This document shows positions 14,142 through 22,280 of a DNA stretch of 37,851 nt, piece after piece (positions within the stretch are counted from its first letter, which is position 1; each line of letters starts with the position of its first letter). Under the pieces are notes generated by a model that had not been told where the DNA came from, made no database searches, and saw nothing but the letters and a program-made list of their open reading frames with translations. Source of the stretch: a virus; IMG/VR virus record IMGVR_UViG_3300023223_000242, positions 1-37,851 of that record; one strand, given 5' to 3'. The translations under genes were made by a program, and so were the position numbers.

Positions 14142-14318
14142 ATGACTGTAGAAGAAAAAGCAGATAAGATAACCGATAAAATGAAATCAATATTAAATGA
14201 CTGTAAAGATTTTATACACGATGAAATCGAGTTTAAAGTTCAATTGTATGTAAATGGTTATTATGATTTAAAAAAAGAACTAGATTTAATGGGGTTTGAG
14301 TTAACAAATGCACCATAA
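14142..14318 (+). CDS. 58-residue acidic helical protein in a plus-strand cassette
   Basis: ATG at 14142 after the half-site TTATCGTGCA and an AGAGG/AAGG ribosome site. The product is charged and helical (MTVEEKADKITDKMKSIL, then YDLKKELDLMGFEL), with one Cys and no membrane segment. Its last codons GCA CCA TAA lie in repeat R7, so the repeat supplies the stop. It is inserted against the direction of all flanking structural genes. No family recognised. Confidence 0.65.
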   Translation: MTVEEKADKITDKMKSILNDCKDFIHDEIEFKVQLYVNGYYDLKKELDLMGFELTNAP

Positions 14319-14332
14319 CAGTTTATTATTGT
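14309..14332. repeat. Palindromic repeat R7 (3' side of plus-strand cassette)
   Basis: TGCACCATAACAGTTTATTA followed by TTGTC is a diverged copy of R2 (one substitution and one insertion in the first 18 bases). It ends at the stop of the tail hub gene, which runs on the opposite strand. Confidence 0.75.
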
Positions 14333-16774
14333 CTAGATAAGCGAATATGGGAAACCACCATCCAAGAAATCACTATACTCTACAATATCACCAACTTGGG
14401 GGGTGAAGTTTAGAGCATTATCTAGTGTCACAACTGGACCTACTATACTCACAACTGTAAAGATTGTTTCCTCTTCAAAACTATCGCTAGTATAGTCAGG
14501 ACTGTGGACATAAATCTCACTGTCAACTGCCAGATCACCCGGATTACTAACTGAGAATGATGTTGCTGTATCTGATACCGATACAATAACTTGAGCATCC
14601 CAGTGAGCGAATCTTATCTTATAGTCATTATCTGTGTCGGCATCTATATCATTATATTCTGGAATCCCTACTTGGTGTGAAGAGCCAGGTACGAAACTAA
14701 GAGCTGGACTAACAAGCATGATGTTGCTATCGCTGGGATCAATACCAGTAAAAACCACAGTTTCATCGTCTGTGTAATCAGTTTTGAAGACTCGCACATT
14801 CTCACCGACGAACTCTTCCCATTTAGCTGCTTCATTTAAAAACTCTCCAGTATCTACAATTGTTACTAAGTTCAATCTAGTTGTTGTACTAGCATCAGAC
14901 AACCCAGATGTAAGGCTGACAACTGCATTTCTAACTCGTATTGAGAAGGATGTAGATAGAAGATCTAGTTTTATCTGTCCAGTTTTTATGTTTAATGATG
15001 TATTTATTACTTCAAATAGCTGCTCATTCACACCACGTGTTCCGGTATTGAGATCAACTATCTTAGAAGCTTGTCCACCGAATGGTAGAATGTCTCCCAC
15101 TTCTAGGTTAAAACCAGCTGCATATTTGACTTCGATTCCTTCAAAGTATGTAGGAGCGAATCTATATCTATCTATAATTCTTTCTGTAATTTGATTAAGT
15201 GCTGATGTGGTTGGTAGACCTTTAACTAAACCATTTGATTCAATTAACATCTGCTTTTTACCACCCTTGATTCTATCCAATGATGTTTGGGATAAAATAA
15301 TATCCTTAGCTAGGAATTTATCCTCTAAGATATCTGGGCTGTAGTCATATCTAATGATGTTATATAGGTATTTATGAAGTGATCTTCTCTGTCTGATATC
15401 ACCGATATTTGTGATGTTGTCGATATCTATAGTTGGAACAATGTCCGAACTAAATGGTGGTGTTACTAATTTACATGATGATCTTGCTTTCCTATTTATT
15501 GTATATAAACCTTGAGGGAAATACACTTCTTGGTCTAGGAATTCTTTCGCGTTATCGATTGTATCCTTGAGCTGGAACGTATAGGACACAAAATTGGTTG
15601 GGAATGAATTCTGTATATCGAGGTGACCTTGAACATCAACATTATTAGGCAACATCCCAAGACCGTCGGGTAATACATTAAATTGACTCCTATACTGAAA
15701 ATCATCGGTAAAATCAGTTTCAGTTATTAAGGTTTCATTAACAACTATAAAAGAGCCATTCTCAAGTGTACCAAAGGTTTTAATGGTGAAATCACCTGCA
15801 TTAACTCCTGTTGTTACTCTAATTGTATCACCCACCACCAATCCTGTCCTCAATTGAATATCAAAATAGTCGAATTGGAATGAATTTAGAATATCCGGCT
15901 CTGAAACAGATACGAAATTTACTGACTTTGGAAGGTCAAAACTATTGAAAAATGTATTACCATCATTTGATAACATCATTTTCAAGGCTAAGGGTATTGG
16001 TTTATCGATTAATTGTTGAAGTGAAAGTATTTCAACATCATCATCGTGAGCAACTGCGGTAGTTCCCTGTTGTCCTCTAAGCACTGTTATCTGTACGCCA
16101 GAATCAATAGAAACTAATTGCATAATCTCATCATCGACTCTGAATAAAGTGGTAGCTGTATCCTGATTAGGGATGATATCTAGGGTACTTGTTACATTAA
16201 ATACTGTTTGAACATCGGTTATAGCACCAGATATATTGGATAAATATTGCTGGAATATGGCTTGTCTTTTAAGGTTTTCAGGATGGGCTACAGTCACCAT
16301 AACTGTACCGTTTTGAGTGTAGAAATCAACTACAACACCCCTATAAATTGCGATAGCATCTTCGGGATATGCTCCCTGTTTGAATCCTATATAATAGTCA
16401 GCTTTACGTCCTAGGATCTCACCTAGATTATCGAATGCCAGAATCTGAGCTACTTCATTGTTTAAATCAACTAGAGCTATGTTTACGGATGGAAGTGAAG
16501 ATGATCCACCTTTATCCGGAAATATTTGCTGCTTAATTGTTTTAGTGGATTGATCCAGGTCTATTACAGATAAACTATCAGGTCTAACCGATAAACCATC
16601 CCATCTAATATCAGGATCATCCCAACTAGTAGTGGAAGAATCCCACTCAGTGAATTCAAATACTGGTTGAGCTCCAAAGATAGTACCCAGACCCTCTATT
16701 TCTAAGAATGATTGAGGGTTAATTCCTATCTGTTGTGAAAGTGCTTTATTGGTGGGGGATAGGTCTTGAGCCAT
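14333..16774 (-). CDS. Tail tip/hub-like protein
   Basis: An 813-residue protein in the position of a central tail-tip or baseplate hub gene, downstream of tape measure, distal tail and fibre genes. The N-terminal third is typical of siphovirus tail proteins (FLEIEGLGTIFGAQPVFEFT, then DLNNEVAQILAFDNLGEILG). The middle has DIIPNQDTATTLFRVDDEIM, a short beta module. The C-terminal 180 residues hold two related beta modules ending in TVVFTGIDPSD and TIFTVVSIVG. There is no peptidase or lysozyme motif I can recognise. ATG at 16774 directly follows the lipoprotein gene stop. Function is inferred from size, order and composition. Confidence 0.7.
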   Translation of the reverse strand: MAQDLSPTNKALSQQIGINPQSFLEIEGLGTIFGAQPVFEFTEWDSSTTSWDDPDIRWDGLSVRPDSLSVIDLDQSTKTIKQQIFPDKGGSSSLPSVNIALVDLNNEVAQILAFDNLGEILGRKADYYIGFKQGAYPEDAIAIYRGVVVDFYTQNGTVMVTVAHPENLKRQAIFQQYLSNISGAITDVQTVFNVTSTLDIIPNQDTATTLFRVDDEIMQLVSIDSGVQITVLRGQQGTTAVAHDDDVEILSLQQLIDKPIPLALKMMLSNDGNTFFNSFDLPKSVNFVSVSEPDILNSFQFDYFDIQLRTGLVVGDTIRVTTGVNAGDFTIKTFGTLENGSFIVVNETLITETDFTDDFQYRSQFNVLPDGLGMLPNNVDVQGHLDIQNSFPTNFVSYTFQLKDTIDNAKEFLDQEVYFPQGLYTINRKARSSCKLVTPPFSSDIVPTIDIDNITNIGDIRQRRSLHKYLYNIIRYDYSPDILEDKFLAKDIILSQTSLDRIKGGKKQMLIESNGLVKGLPTTSALNQITERIIDRYRFAPTYFEGIEVKYAAGFNLEVGDILPFGGQASKIVDLNTGTRGVNEQLFEVINTSLNIKTGQIKLDLLSTSFSIRVRNAVVSLTSGLSDASTTTRLNLVTIVDTGEFLNEAAKWEEFVGENVRVFKTDYTDDETVVFTGIDPSDSNIMLVSPALSFVPGSSHQVGIPEYNDIDADTDNDYKIRFAHWDAQVIVSVSDTATSFSVSNPGDLAVDSEIYVHSPDYTSDSFEEETIFTVVSIVGPVVTLDNALNFTPQVGDIVEYSDFLDGGFPYSLI

Positions 16775-17041
16775 TTATCTAGTCACCTGTAGTTTCATCT
16801 TCATAGTTTTGAGCTTTAACATCATTTCCTTATCGGAAAATGGAATATCAATCCTATTTAGTTTGCATTTAGTGAAAAATACTCTGTAGCTTTTACATGT
16901 TTGATAGTTATAAAAGAAACCGTCTAGGGTTTTATTAATTAGAAGTCTACGATTCGCTAAAGTTGGAAGCTGCTTTAGAGATGATGCACAACTCGTTAAG
17001 GATATTATCCATATAAGCATGATCTTGTTCAGTGTCTTCAT
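16775..17041 (-). CDS. o-spanin-like lipoprotein (Rz1 analogue)
   Basis: An upstream in-frame ATG exists at 17059, but the one at 17041 has GAGGA at proper spacing. The 88-residue product begins MKTLNKIMLIWIISLTSC: basic start, hydrophobic core and lipobox LTSC with Cys18. The gene starts inside the 76-residue gene in another frame, the arrangement of Rz/Rz1 genes. Outer-membrane spanin subunits fuse the envelope at the end of lysis. The mature part is longer and more basic than many Rz1 proteins, so the assignment is by architecture only. Confidence 0.6.
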   Translation of the reverse strand: MKTLNKIMLIWIISLTSCASSLKQLPTLANRRLLINKTLDGFFYNYQTCKSYRVFFTKCKLNRIDIPFSDKEMMLKLKTMKMKLQVTR

Positions 17042-17177
17042 CTTTATTTTCCTCGGCATAGTATTCTTTATTAAGAAAAATTACTCTATCTTTGTATTTT
17101 CGAGCCTCTTTAGTATTCAATCTGGTAAGAAATTTCTCAGTGATTGAAAAAAGGGAGGCTACTAGAGCCCCGCTCAT
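16947..17177 (-). CDS. Rz-like lysis-cluster protein
   Basis: A 76-residue protein with a mildly hydrophobic N-terminus (MSGALVASLFSITEKFL) and a charged helical body (KEARKYKDRVIFLNKEYYAE). It overlaps the out-of-frame lipoprotein gene at its 3' end, as Rz does Rz1, but lacks a strong membrane helix, so the i-spanin assignment is uncertain. ATG overlaps the stop of the 80-residue gene (TAATG). Confidence 0.55.
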   Translation of the reverse strand: MSGALVASLFSITEKFLTRLNTKEARKYKDRVIFLNKEYYAEENKDEDTEQDHAYMDNILNELCIISKAASNFSES

Positions 17178-17419
17178 TATTTAAGCTCGTCGATTAAGAT
17201 TTTAAGCTCAACCCAATCAATATCTCTCATTTCAGCTAGCATTTCTTTACCATCCGACCAAAGTGCAACTAACTCTTTTAGTGGATCAGCAGCTGGACCT
17301 AATTTCATAGCATCAGAGAAATCAATTTTCCCATCTTCCATAACATCTTCACCAACTTTAGCTAAAGCATCTAATGCTCGTACTAATCTTCTTAGTTTAT
17401 CTACATCTTGTTTTGCCAT
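17177..17419 (-). CDS. 80-residue hypothetical protein in the lysis cluster
   Basis: Starts at ATG 17419 with AAGGAG upstream. It is an acidic helical protein with an EF-hand-like loop (DGKIDFSDAMKLGPAADPLK). Spacing to the membrane protein upstream and the Rz-like gene downstream is tight, so it belongs to the same unit. No function recognised. Confidence 0.65.
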   Translation of the reverse strand: MAKQDVDKLRRLVRALDALAKVGEDVMEDGKIDFSDAMKLGPAADPLKELVALWSDGKEMLAEMRDIDWVELKILIDELK

Positions 17420-17422
17420 CTG

Positions 17423-17599
17423 TTACTCCTTAATTAAATAGTTTTTAATATCTTTCACATCAATATGTACATTTTGCATTGTTTTTTCTAATCCGTCTAT
17501 TCTCGAGGAATTAACGAAGGATCTGACTACCGAAGTCCCCGAAACGCCTAAGGCTATTACTGTAAGTGCTGCTCCTAAATGAGCGATAAATTCGGACAT
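17423..17599 (-). CDS. Putative holin: small single-pass membrane protein
   Basis: A 58-residue protein from ATG 17599, with AGGAGA about eight bases upstream. It has one N-terminal membrane helix (HLGAALTVIALGVSGTSVV, about residues 7-25) and a charged C-terminal helix (GLEKTMQNVHIDVKDIKNYL). Its stop is embedded in the AAGGAG ribosome site of the next gene. Size, topology and position beside spanin-like genes suggest a holin or holin partner; the sequence itself does not prove it. Confidence 0.6.
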   Translation of the reverse strand: MSEFIAHLGAALTVIALGVSGTSVVRSFVNSSRIDGLEKTMQNVHIDVKDIKNYLIKE

Positions 17600-17608
17600 C
17601 CGTGTCTC

Positions 17609-20600
17609 CTAGTTAAATTTAGTTGTTTCTTCTGTGCTATTATCTTCACATAGTCTTACCCATGTTTCTTGTATTGTTCCATTTCCTAACCAGCTATTTC
17701 CTGTTTGTGTGGCGTCTAATCTAGTTGGAATTGATGTATCTACTGCTGTAAATGCGCATCTAGTGTAATTAGTGGCTGAACCATTAAGACCTCCTGGCTT
17801 AGATCCAATAAGTTCTCCAACACAGTGAGTTCCTGCTCCTGTTTTAAAAAATATGAGAGGAGTATCTAGCAGTACATTTGTAAACTCATATGCCCCTTGC
17901 ATTTCAACTATATATCTCTTACCGATCTCTACATTGTTGAATGTTAATTCTACTGGACTGGCAGCTACTCCCGTTTGATCTGCTGCTAGAAATTTAGTCT
18001 GACACTCATTTGATAGCTCAGCTATTATTGCAGTTGTGTCAGGCACCTCTAGGATTGACATGTTATGAAAAACACCATCCCCGTCAAAAGTATTTCTTGC
18101 ATTTCCTTGAGTTTGAAATACATTAAATACCATTGTTTGACCGCTATTCATTTGAATTGTTCCGCACCCCCCAACTTGGGGTTGGATTGTTGCTGCTGAT
18201 CCGATAGTGTGTCTATGCAATTTAACAATCTCACCACCACTAACACTCGCCTCTACTTGATAAAAGAAACCAGCGGGGTATAATGCTGCCTCCAGTATTG
18301 ATGTGGCACAAACTTTGTATGTAGTAGTCTTTGGAGATGTAAAAGTGGTTCCATCCCAAGCATTAAAGTTATCTATATTCTCAGTTGGATATGTCATAGC
18401 AGTATTGGAAGAATTAGGTATAGATTGAGCGTCTAATTTTTCAGCCTTAACTTGTACTACATCTTGAGTTTCTAAATCTGCGATTATAATGGCTGCATCA
18501 ACATATTCATCAATCGTTAGCCAGTGACTAAAATTAGAGTTAGTTAAAGTCCCGGTACCTACTTGTAATCTAATCTGGGCTAAATCACCCTTTTCAAGAT
18601 CTACAGTACAATGAAATTTAGTTGTATTATCTGTGGTTAAATTATCTTGGCTACAATTCTGTTTAATAGTAAAACCAGTACCATCATCTACATGTATAGA
18701 GATTAATCTAGTAGCTGAAGTTGACCAATTGCTTAAGCCATTAAATACAAATGCTCCATCTCTGGGAGCGGTAAACTGAGTTCCACTCCAACTTCCATCA
18801 TTCCCTGTATCAATCGTAAAATCAATGGGAGTCACTGCTGTTGTTATTACAGTCCCTACATTGCCCCTACCTCTTGCTGTGGTGAGGGGAACTATGGTAG
18901 TTAAATTAGCTATTACAGATTCAGTGGTTGGTAATTCTGAAATGCTCATGAAGTTACCAGCCACATTGCCAGTTATATTTTGCGTAACTCCAGAATTTTG
19001 AAAATATTTGAATCTTAAAGTTTCACTCGGATCTAATCCTACTGTATAACAATTTCCATCTTCTACGTTTATACTTGTCTGTGCCACGTCAAAAAATGGT
19101 CTAGCAAAAGATAAGTCAGTTCCAATTGATACATCAATTCCTATATCTGCAAGCGTTCCAGCGTTCCAATTTCCACTCTGTGTTATACTTTGAATACATG
19201 CTATATATTGAGTTCTAGATGGTCTAGGATTGGTAAAAATACCTGTAGCTGGAATATAAGCACCATTAGAGTTATCATCAATCAGTGTATCATATGCTAG
19301 GTTTGTTGTTACATTATTTGTTAATGCTGTTACCTCATCTTCAGAATAACGAATCTCTATTAAATCTGTACTATTTATATTCTCAAATGTACCAGCTATT
19401 ACTGCACTGACTGGTTCCGTGGCATTGAAACCTACTATTGGAAGATCAGTAACCGTTAACATTATTAAATCATTAGTTGCCCATGTAAATGGAACTGTAG
19501 CTGTCACTTGGTTCTCATTCATATCTACCAGTTGTAATAAATTACTACCAGGTGTAGGTCTAACTACACCTTGCTCCCTATTAGCACCAGTACTACTATC
19601 TAGATATGTGACGGAGTTATTAGTATGTATTCCACTTAAACTTGGCATCTTAGCTGTATCTAGGACTAAACTATTTGGCATGTTTAGAGATAAACCGCCA
19701 GTTACTGATGTAGTAGATCCAAACGATATATTATAAGTTATAGATATTGAATCTCCGATCCGTCTAAAATAAGCCTCTACCGTACCATTACCTACTGATA
19801 AATTATCGACTACAGGTGTGAATGCTTCCCAATCTGTTGCTACAGGTATTTCTAGTGTAGTATTTTGAACCGCTGCACTCGTACCACTCGACTGTCCAAC
19901 TATTGGAATAGATGCTGCCGTATAAGCTATTCTATCATTAACTGCCCATGTAAAGGGGGTTGTGGAATTTAAAGGTAAACCATTTCCAGTTATGATTTCT
20001 ACCCCTGTAGCTGCTGATATAGTTCTAATATATGCTAGCTCAGAGTTAGTAAAAACACTTGCATCAGTTAACTCTATTGAGTCAATAAATTGAATACCAG
20101 CTATCTTGGTTAAATCTATAACCTTACCTACAGGAATATCAATAATAACAGATCCAGTTAGGACAGATGTGCTACCGAGAGTAAGTTTCATGGATATATC
20201 TATTGAATCACCAATCTCTCTAAAGCGACAAGTTGCAGTTCCATTTCCTAAAGTAAAACCAGTGAAGACACACGGATAAGTTTCCCAATCGGTTACTGGA
20301 TTTAAAAAGCCTGATAATGTATTGGTGTATTTAACACCTAGGACTTCACCGGAATCTGCTACTAAGAACTCTCCATCAACACCCACTGGAATTCTGGCGT
20401 TTACTGTGCTGAACCCTTGGATGTCACCTTTAGTTGTTAGTGTTGTAGAGGTAGGAGCATCTTCCCATGAAGCTGTAGTTCCATCAGATGTTAATAATTG
20501 ATCTACTGTTCCTATTGGAAGTCTAATATCTGAAGCTGCACCACCTCCATCGTTTATAATTAAATCACCTTCAGTAGTTGTTGGTGATGAACTTGGTTGT

Positions 20601-21019
20601 GCTACCCACTCAGGTATTCCACCCGAACTAACAGCTAATATTTGATTTAAAGTTCCTATTGCTAATCTTTGTCTTCCAGAGTCTTCATATAATAAATCCC
20701 CTTGAGTTGTTAGAGGGAGAGTTGGTTCTTTTCCATCTAATTGAGTTTGAATTGGAGATGTTACTAAATTAACAAATGCAATCTCAGCTGCAGTTGTTAC
20801 TGAAGTGATGAGTTCGTCATTAGAACCTGTAATCATAGCTCGATCTGAGATTACATTTGCACTCTCAATTCTGACATCTACAGTAGGTTCTAAGGAGATA
20901 TCATTCCCAGTATTACTTTCGATGATGTCTATTGCTTTACGTGTAAAGCCGCTCAATTGAGCCGCTGCGGTTCCTGCAAACAAAACCAATAAGGTTAAAT
21001 AAATGTGTTTCTTATTCAT
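17609..21019 (-). CDS. Large fibre/adhesin with Sec signal peptide
   Basis: A 1136-residue protein beginning MNKKHIYLTLLVLFAGTAAA, a clear type I signal peptide with cleavage after AAA. The start is firm: GAGGAAC precedes the ATG, which overlaps the stop of the preceding gene. Residues 104-225 hold three copies of a short module (GDLLYEDSGRQRLAIGT, GDLIINDGG, GDIQGFSTVNARIPVG). Residues 245-375 and 396-535 are two copies of a longer domain (VGNGTVEAYFRRIGDSISIT in the second). The C-terminal half contains C1q-like beta domains (FTIDTGNDGSWSGTQFTAPR) and paired cysteines. Likely a receptor-binding or surface adhesin; why it carries an export signal is unclear. Confidence 0.75.
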   Translation of the reverse strand: MNKKHIYLTLLVLFAGTAAAQLSGFTRKAIDIIESNTGNDISLEPTVDVRIESANVISDRAMITGSNDELITSVTTAAEIAFVNLVTSPIQTQLDGKEPTLPLTTQGDLLYEDSGRQRLAIGTLNQILAVSSGGIPEWVAQPSSSPTTTEGDLIINDGGGAASDIRLPIGTVDQLLTSDGTTASWEDAPTSTTLTTKGDIQGFSTVNARIPVGVDGEFLVADSGEVLGVKYTNTLSGFLNPVTDWETYPCVFTGFTLGNGTATCRFREIGDSIDISMKLTLGSTSVLTGSVIIDIPVGKVIDLTKIAGIQFIDSIELTDASVFTNSELAYIRTISAATGVEIITGNGLPLNSTTPFTWAVNDRIAYTAASIPIVGQSSGTSAAVQNTTLEIPVATDWEAFTPVVDNLSVGNGTVEAYFRRIGDSISITYNISFGSTTSVTGGLSLNMPNSLVLDTAKMPSLSGIHTNNSVTYLDSSTGANREQGVVRPTPGSNLLQLVDMNENQVTATVPFTWATNDLIMLTVTDLPIVGFNATEPVSAVIAGTFENINSTDLIEIRYSEDEVTALTNNVTTNLAYDTLIDDNSNGAYIPATGIFTNPRPSRTQYIACIQSITQSGNWNAGTLADIGIDVSIGTDLSFARPFFDVAQTSINVEDGNCYTVGLDPSETLRFKYFQNSGVTQNITGNVAGNFMSISELPTTESVIANLTTIVPLTTARGRGNVGTVITTAVTPIDFTIDTGNDGSWSGTQFTAPRDGAFVFNGLSNWSTSATRLISIHVDDGTGFTIKQNCSQDNLTTDNTTKFHCTVDLEKGDLAQIRLQVGTGTLTNSNFSHWLTIDEYVDAAIIIADLETQDVVQVKAEKLDAQSIPNSSNTAMTYPTENIDNFNAWDGTTFTSPKTTTYKVCATSILEAALYPAGFFYQVEASVSGGEIVKLHRHTIGSAATIQPQVGGCGTIQMNSGQTMVFNVFQTQGNARNTFDGDGVFHNMSILEVPDTTAIIAELSNECQTKFLAADQTGVAASPVELTFNNVEIGKRYIVEMQGAYEFTNVLLDTPLIFFKTGAGTHCVGELIGSKPGGLNGSATNYTRCAFTAVDTSIPTRLDATQTGNSWLGNGTIQETWVRLCEDNSTEETTKFN

Positions 21020-21513
21020 TAGAAGTTCCTCGACTTTTCAATATAAAGTTCTAATTCGTCATTATAAATATATGTAATTGTGTACCCTCGTTGAAGAGTA
21101 GCAAATCCGTTTGATAGAATTCCAAATGGATTTGTGTTGTCTTCTATTGTTACTGGATTTGCATCACTATGTCCGACTATGGTTATTTCAGTCCCATCAT
21201 CAACAACTTTAGCATTTGTAAATGGGAATGTATTTAATGTTACAGGTCCACCTGATCCTGACACTCTGACTTCCTGCCAATGAGATATAGGATCTAATGT
21301 TATTGTAGATGCAGCTGCTTTTACTTGTTCAGCAAATACAATCTTAGTGTTTTGGTTTATTCTAAGTTGAGTATTTACTACTTGTGAGCCTGAATTCCCG
21401 GACAAAACCTCATTTAGGGATAAAATCCCGATGGTTTCATCATTTATAGTTTTATCTAAGAAGGTATCATTAGCTACTTGTGATACTAATTTGGATTTAA
21501 ATTGAATAGGCAT
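21019..21513 (-). CDS. Tail-associated beta-rich protein
   Basis: A 164-residue protein with a Gly/Ser-rich beta composition (VRVSGSGGPVTLNTFPF, then DDGTEITIVGHSDANPVTI). This resembles structural proteins of tail tips or fibre connectors. It overlaps or abuts both neighbours, including the fibre whose ribosome site lies at its 3' end. No specific family identified. Confidence 0.65.
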   Translation of the reverse strand: MPIQFKSKLVSQVANDTFLDKTINDETIGILSLNEVLSGNSGSQVVNTQLRINQNTKIVFAEQVKAAASTITLDPISHWQEVRVSGSGGPVTLNTFPFTNAKVVDDGTEITIVGHSDANPVTIEDNTNPFGILSNGFATLQRGYTITYIYNDELELYIEKSRNF

Positions 21514-22280
21514 TATGTTAGTCCTCTGAAAGTTAATAAGCCTGATTCAAAATAGCCAAACAGTTGCTTTTGAAACATCTCTTTTATTTTAAAATCTACA
21601 CCTTGTTTACTCTCTCTAGTCGATTCTAATAAACACTTCTGAAAGGTTGCTGGAACCGTTACATCTGGAACGAATTCTATAGGTGCTTTTGTTGTACAAT
21701 AGTCTAAAAATACTACAGATTCACTGAGTGCATTGGCATTTGAGGTGATATATAATTGGGGAATGATGTCTGTAATCGGACTGATATTACATTCCATGAA
21801 TTCTACTTTCCCATATGAAACTACTTCAACTTGTCCATTAGCAGTTTGCCTAACTGTAGGGCTGATAGTCTTTACATTTATGTCAAAGTCTACGAATTTC
21901 TGTAATAAGTTTTGTGGTTCATAAAAAGACCCACTAGCATTTTCGCCTTCATATGAATTACTACCAGATCTATCAGCTACAAATCCCATTAACGGATAGG
22001 CTGAAATAGATGAAGTGGTTCCTGTTGTGGGCAATAACTCAAAATTACCTGGAGCTGCTATAGTTATCTTTCTAGTTGATCTGTCTAATGTAGCTGTATA
22101 TTCTTGTCCACCAGCATTGTTAATCGCCACTGCTACTTCATTAACGAAATCCTCTAAGGAGAATGAACCAACCTTAATAACTGCTGTTATTTCAGGTCCG
22201 CCTTCACTAAAATCTATATTTTGATTATCAGTTGTAATCGTGTGACCAAATGTGAATCCTGAAAAGGTTTTAATTCCCAT
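21513..22280 (-). CDS. Distal tail protein-like structural protein
   Basis: A 255-residue protein directly after the tape measure gene, the usual place of the distal tail protein. N-terminal part: FSGFTFGHTITTDNQNIDFS; C-terminal part contains conserved-looking Phe and Cys residues (DYCTTKAPIEFVPDVT). It would close the tail tube and carry the tip. Assignment rests mainly on gene order. Confidence 0.6.
   Translation of the reverse strand: MGIKTFSGFTFGHTITTDNQNIDFSEGGPEITAVIKVGSFSLEDFVNEVAVAINNAGGQEYTATLDRSTRKITIAAPGNFELLPTTGTTSSISAYPLMGFVADRSGSNSYEGENASGSFYEPQNLLQKFVDFDINVKTISPTVRQTANGQVEVVSYGKVEFMECNISPITDIIPQLYITSNANALSESVVFLDYCTTKAPIEFVPDVTVPATFQKCLLESTRESKQGVDFKIKEMFQKQLFGYFESGLLTFRGLT

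Noticed and set aside
14784-15194. 136-codon open frame on the plus strand inside the tail hub gene
   Set aside because: It lies wholly antisense to a well-supported long gene, has no ribosome site and no recognisable domain.
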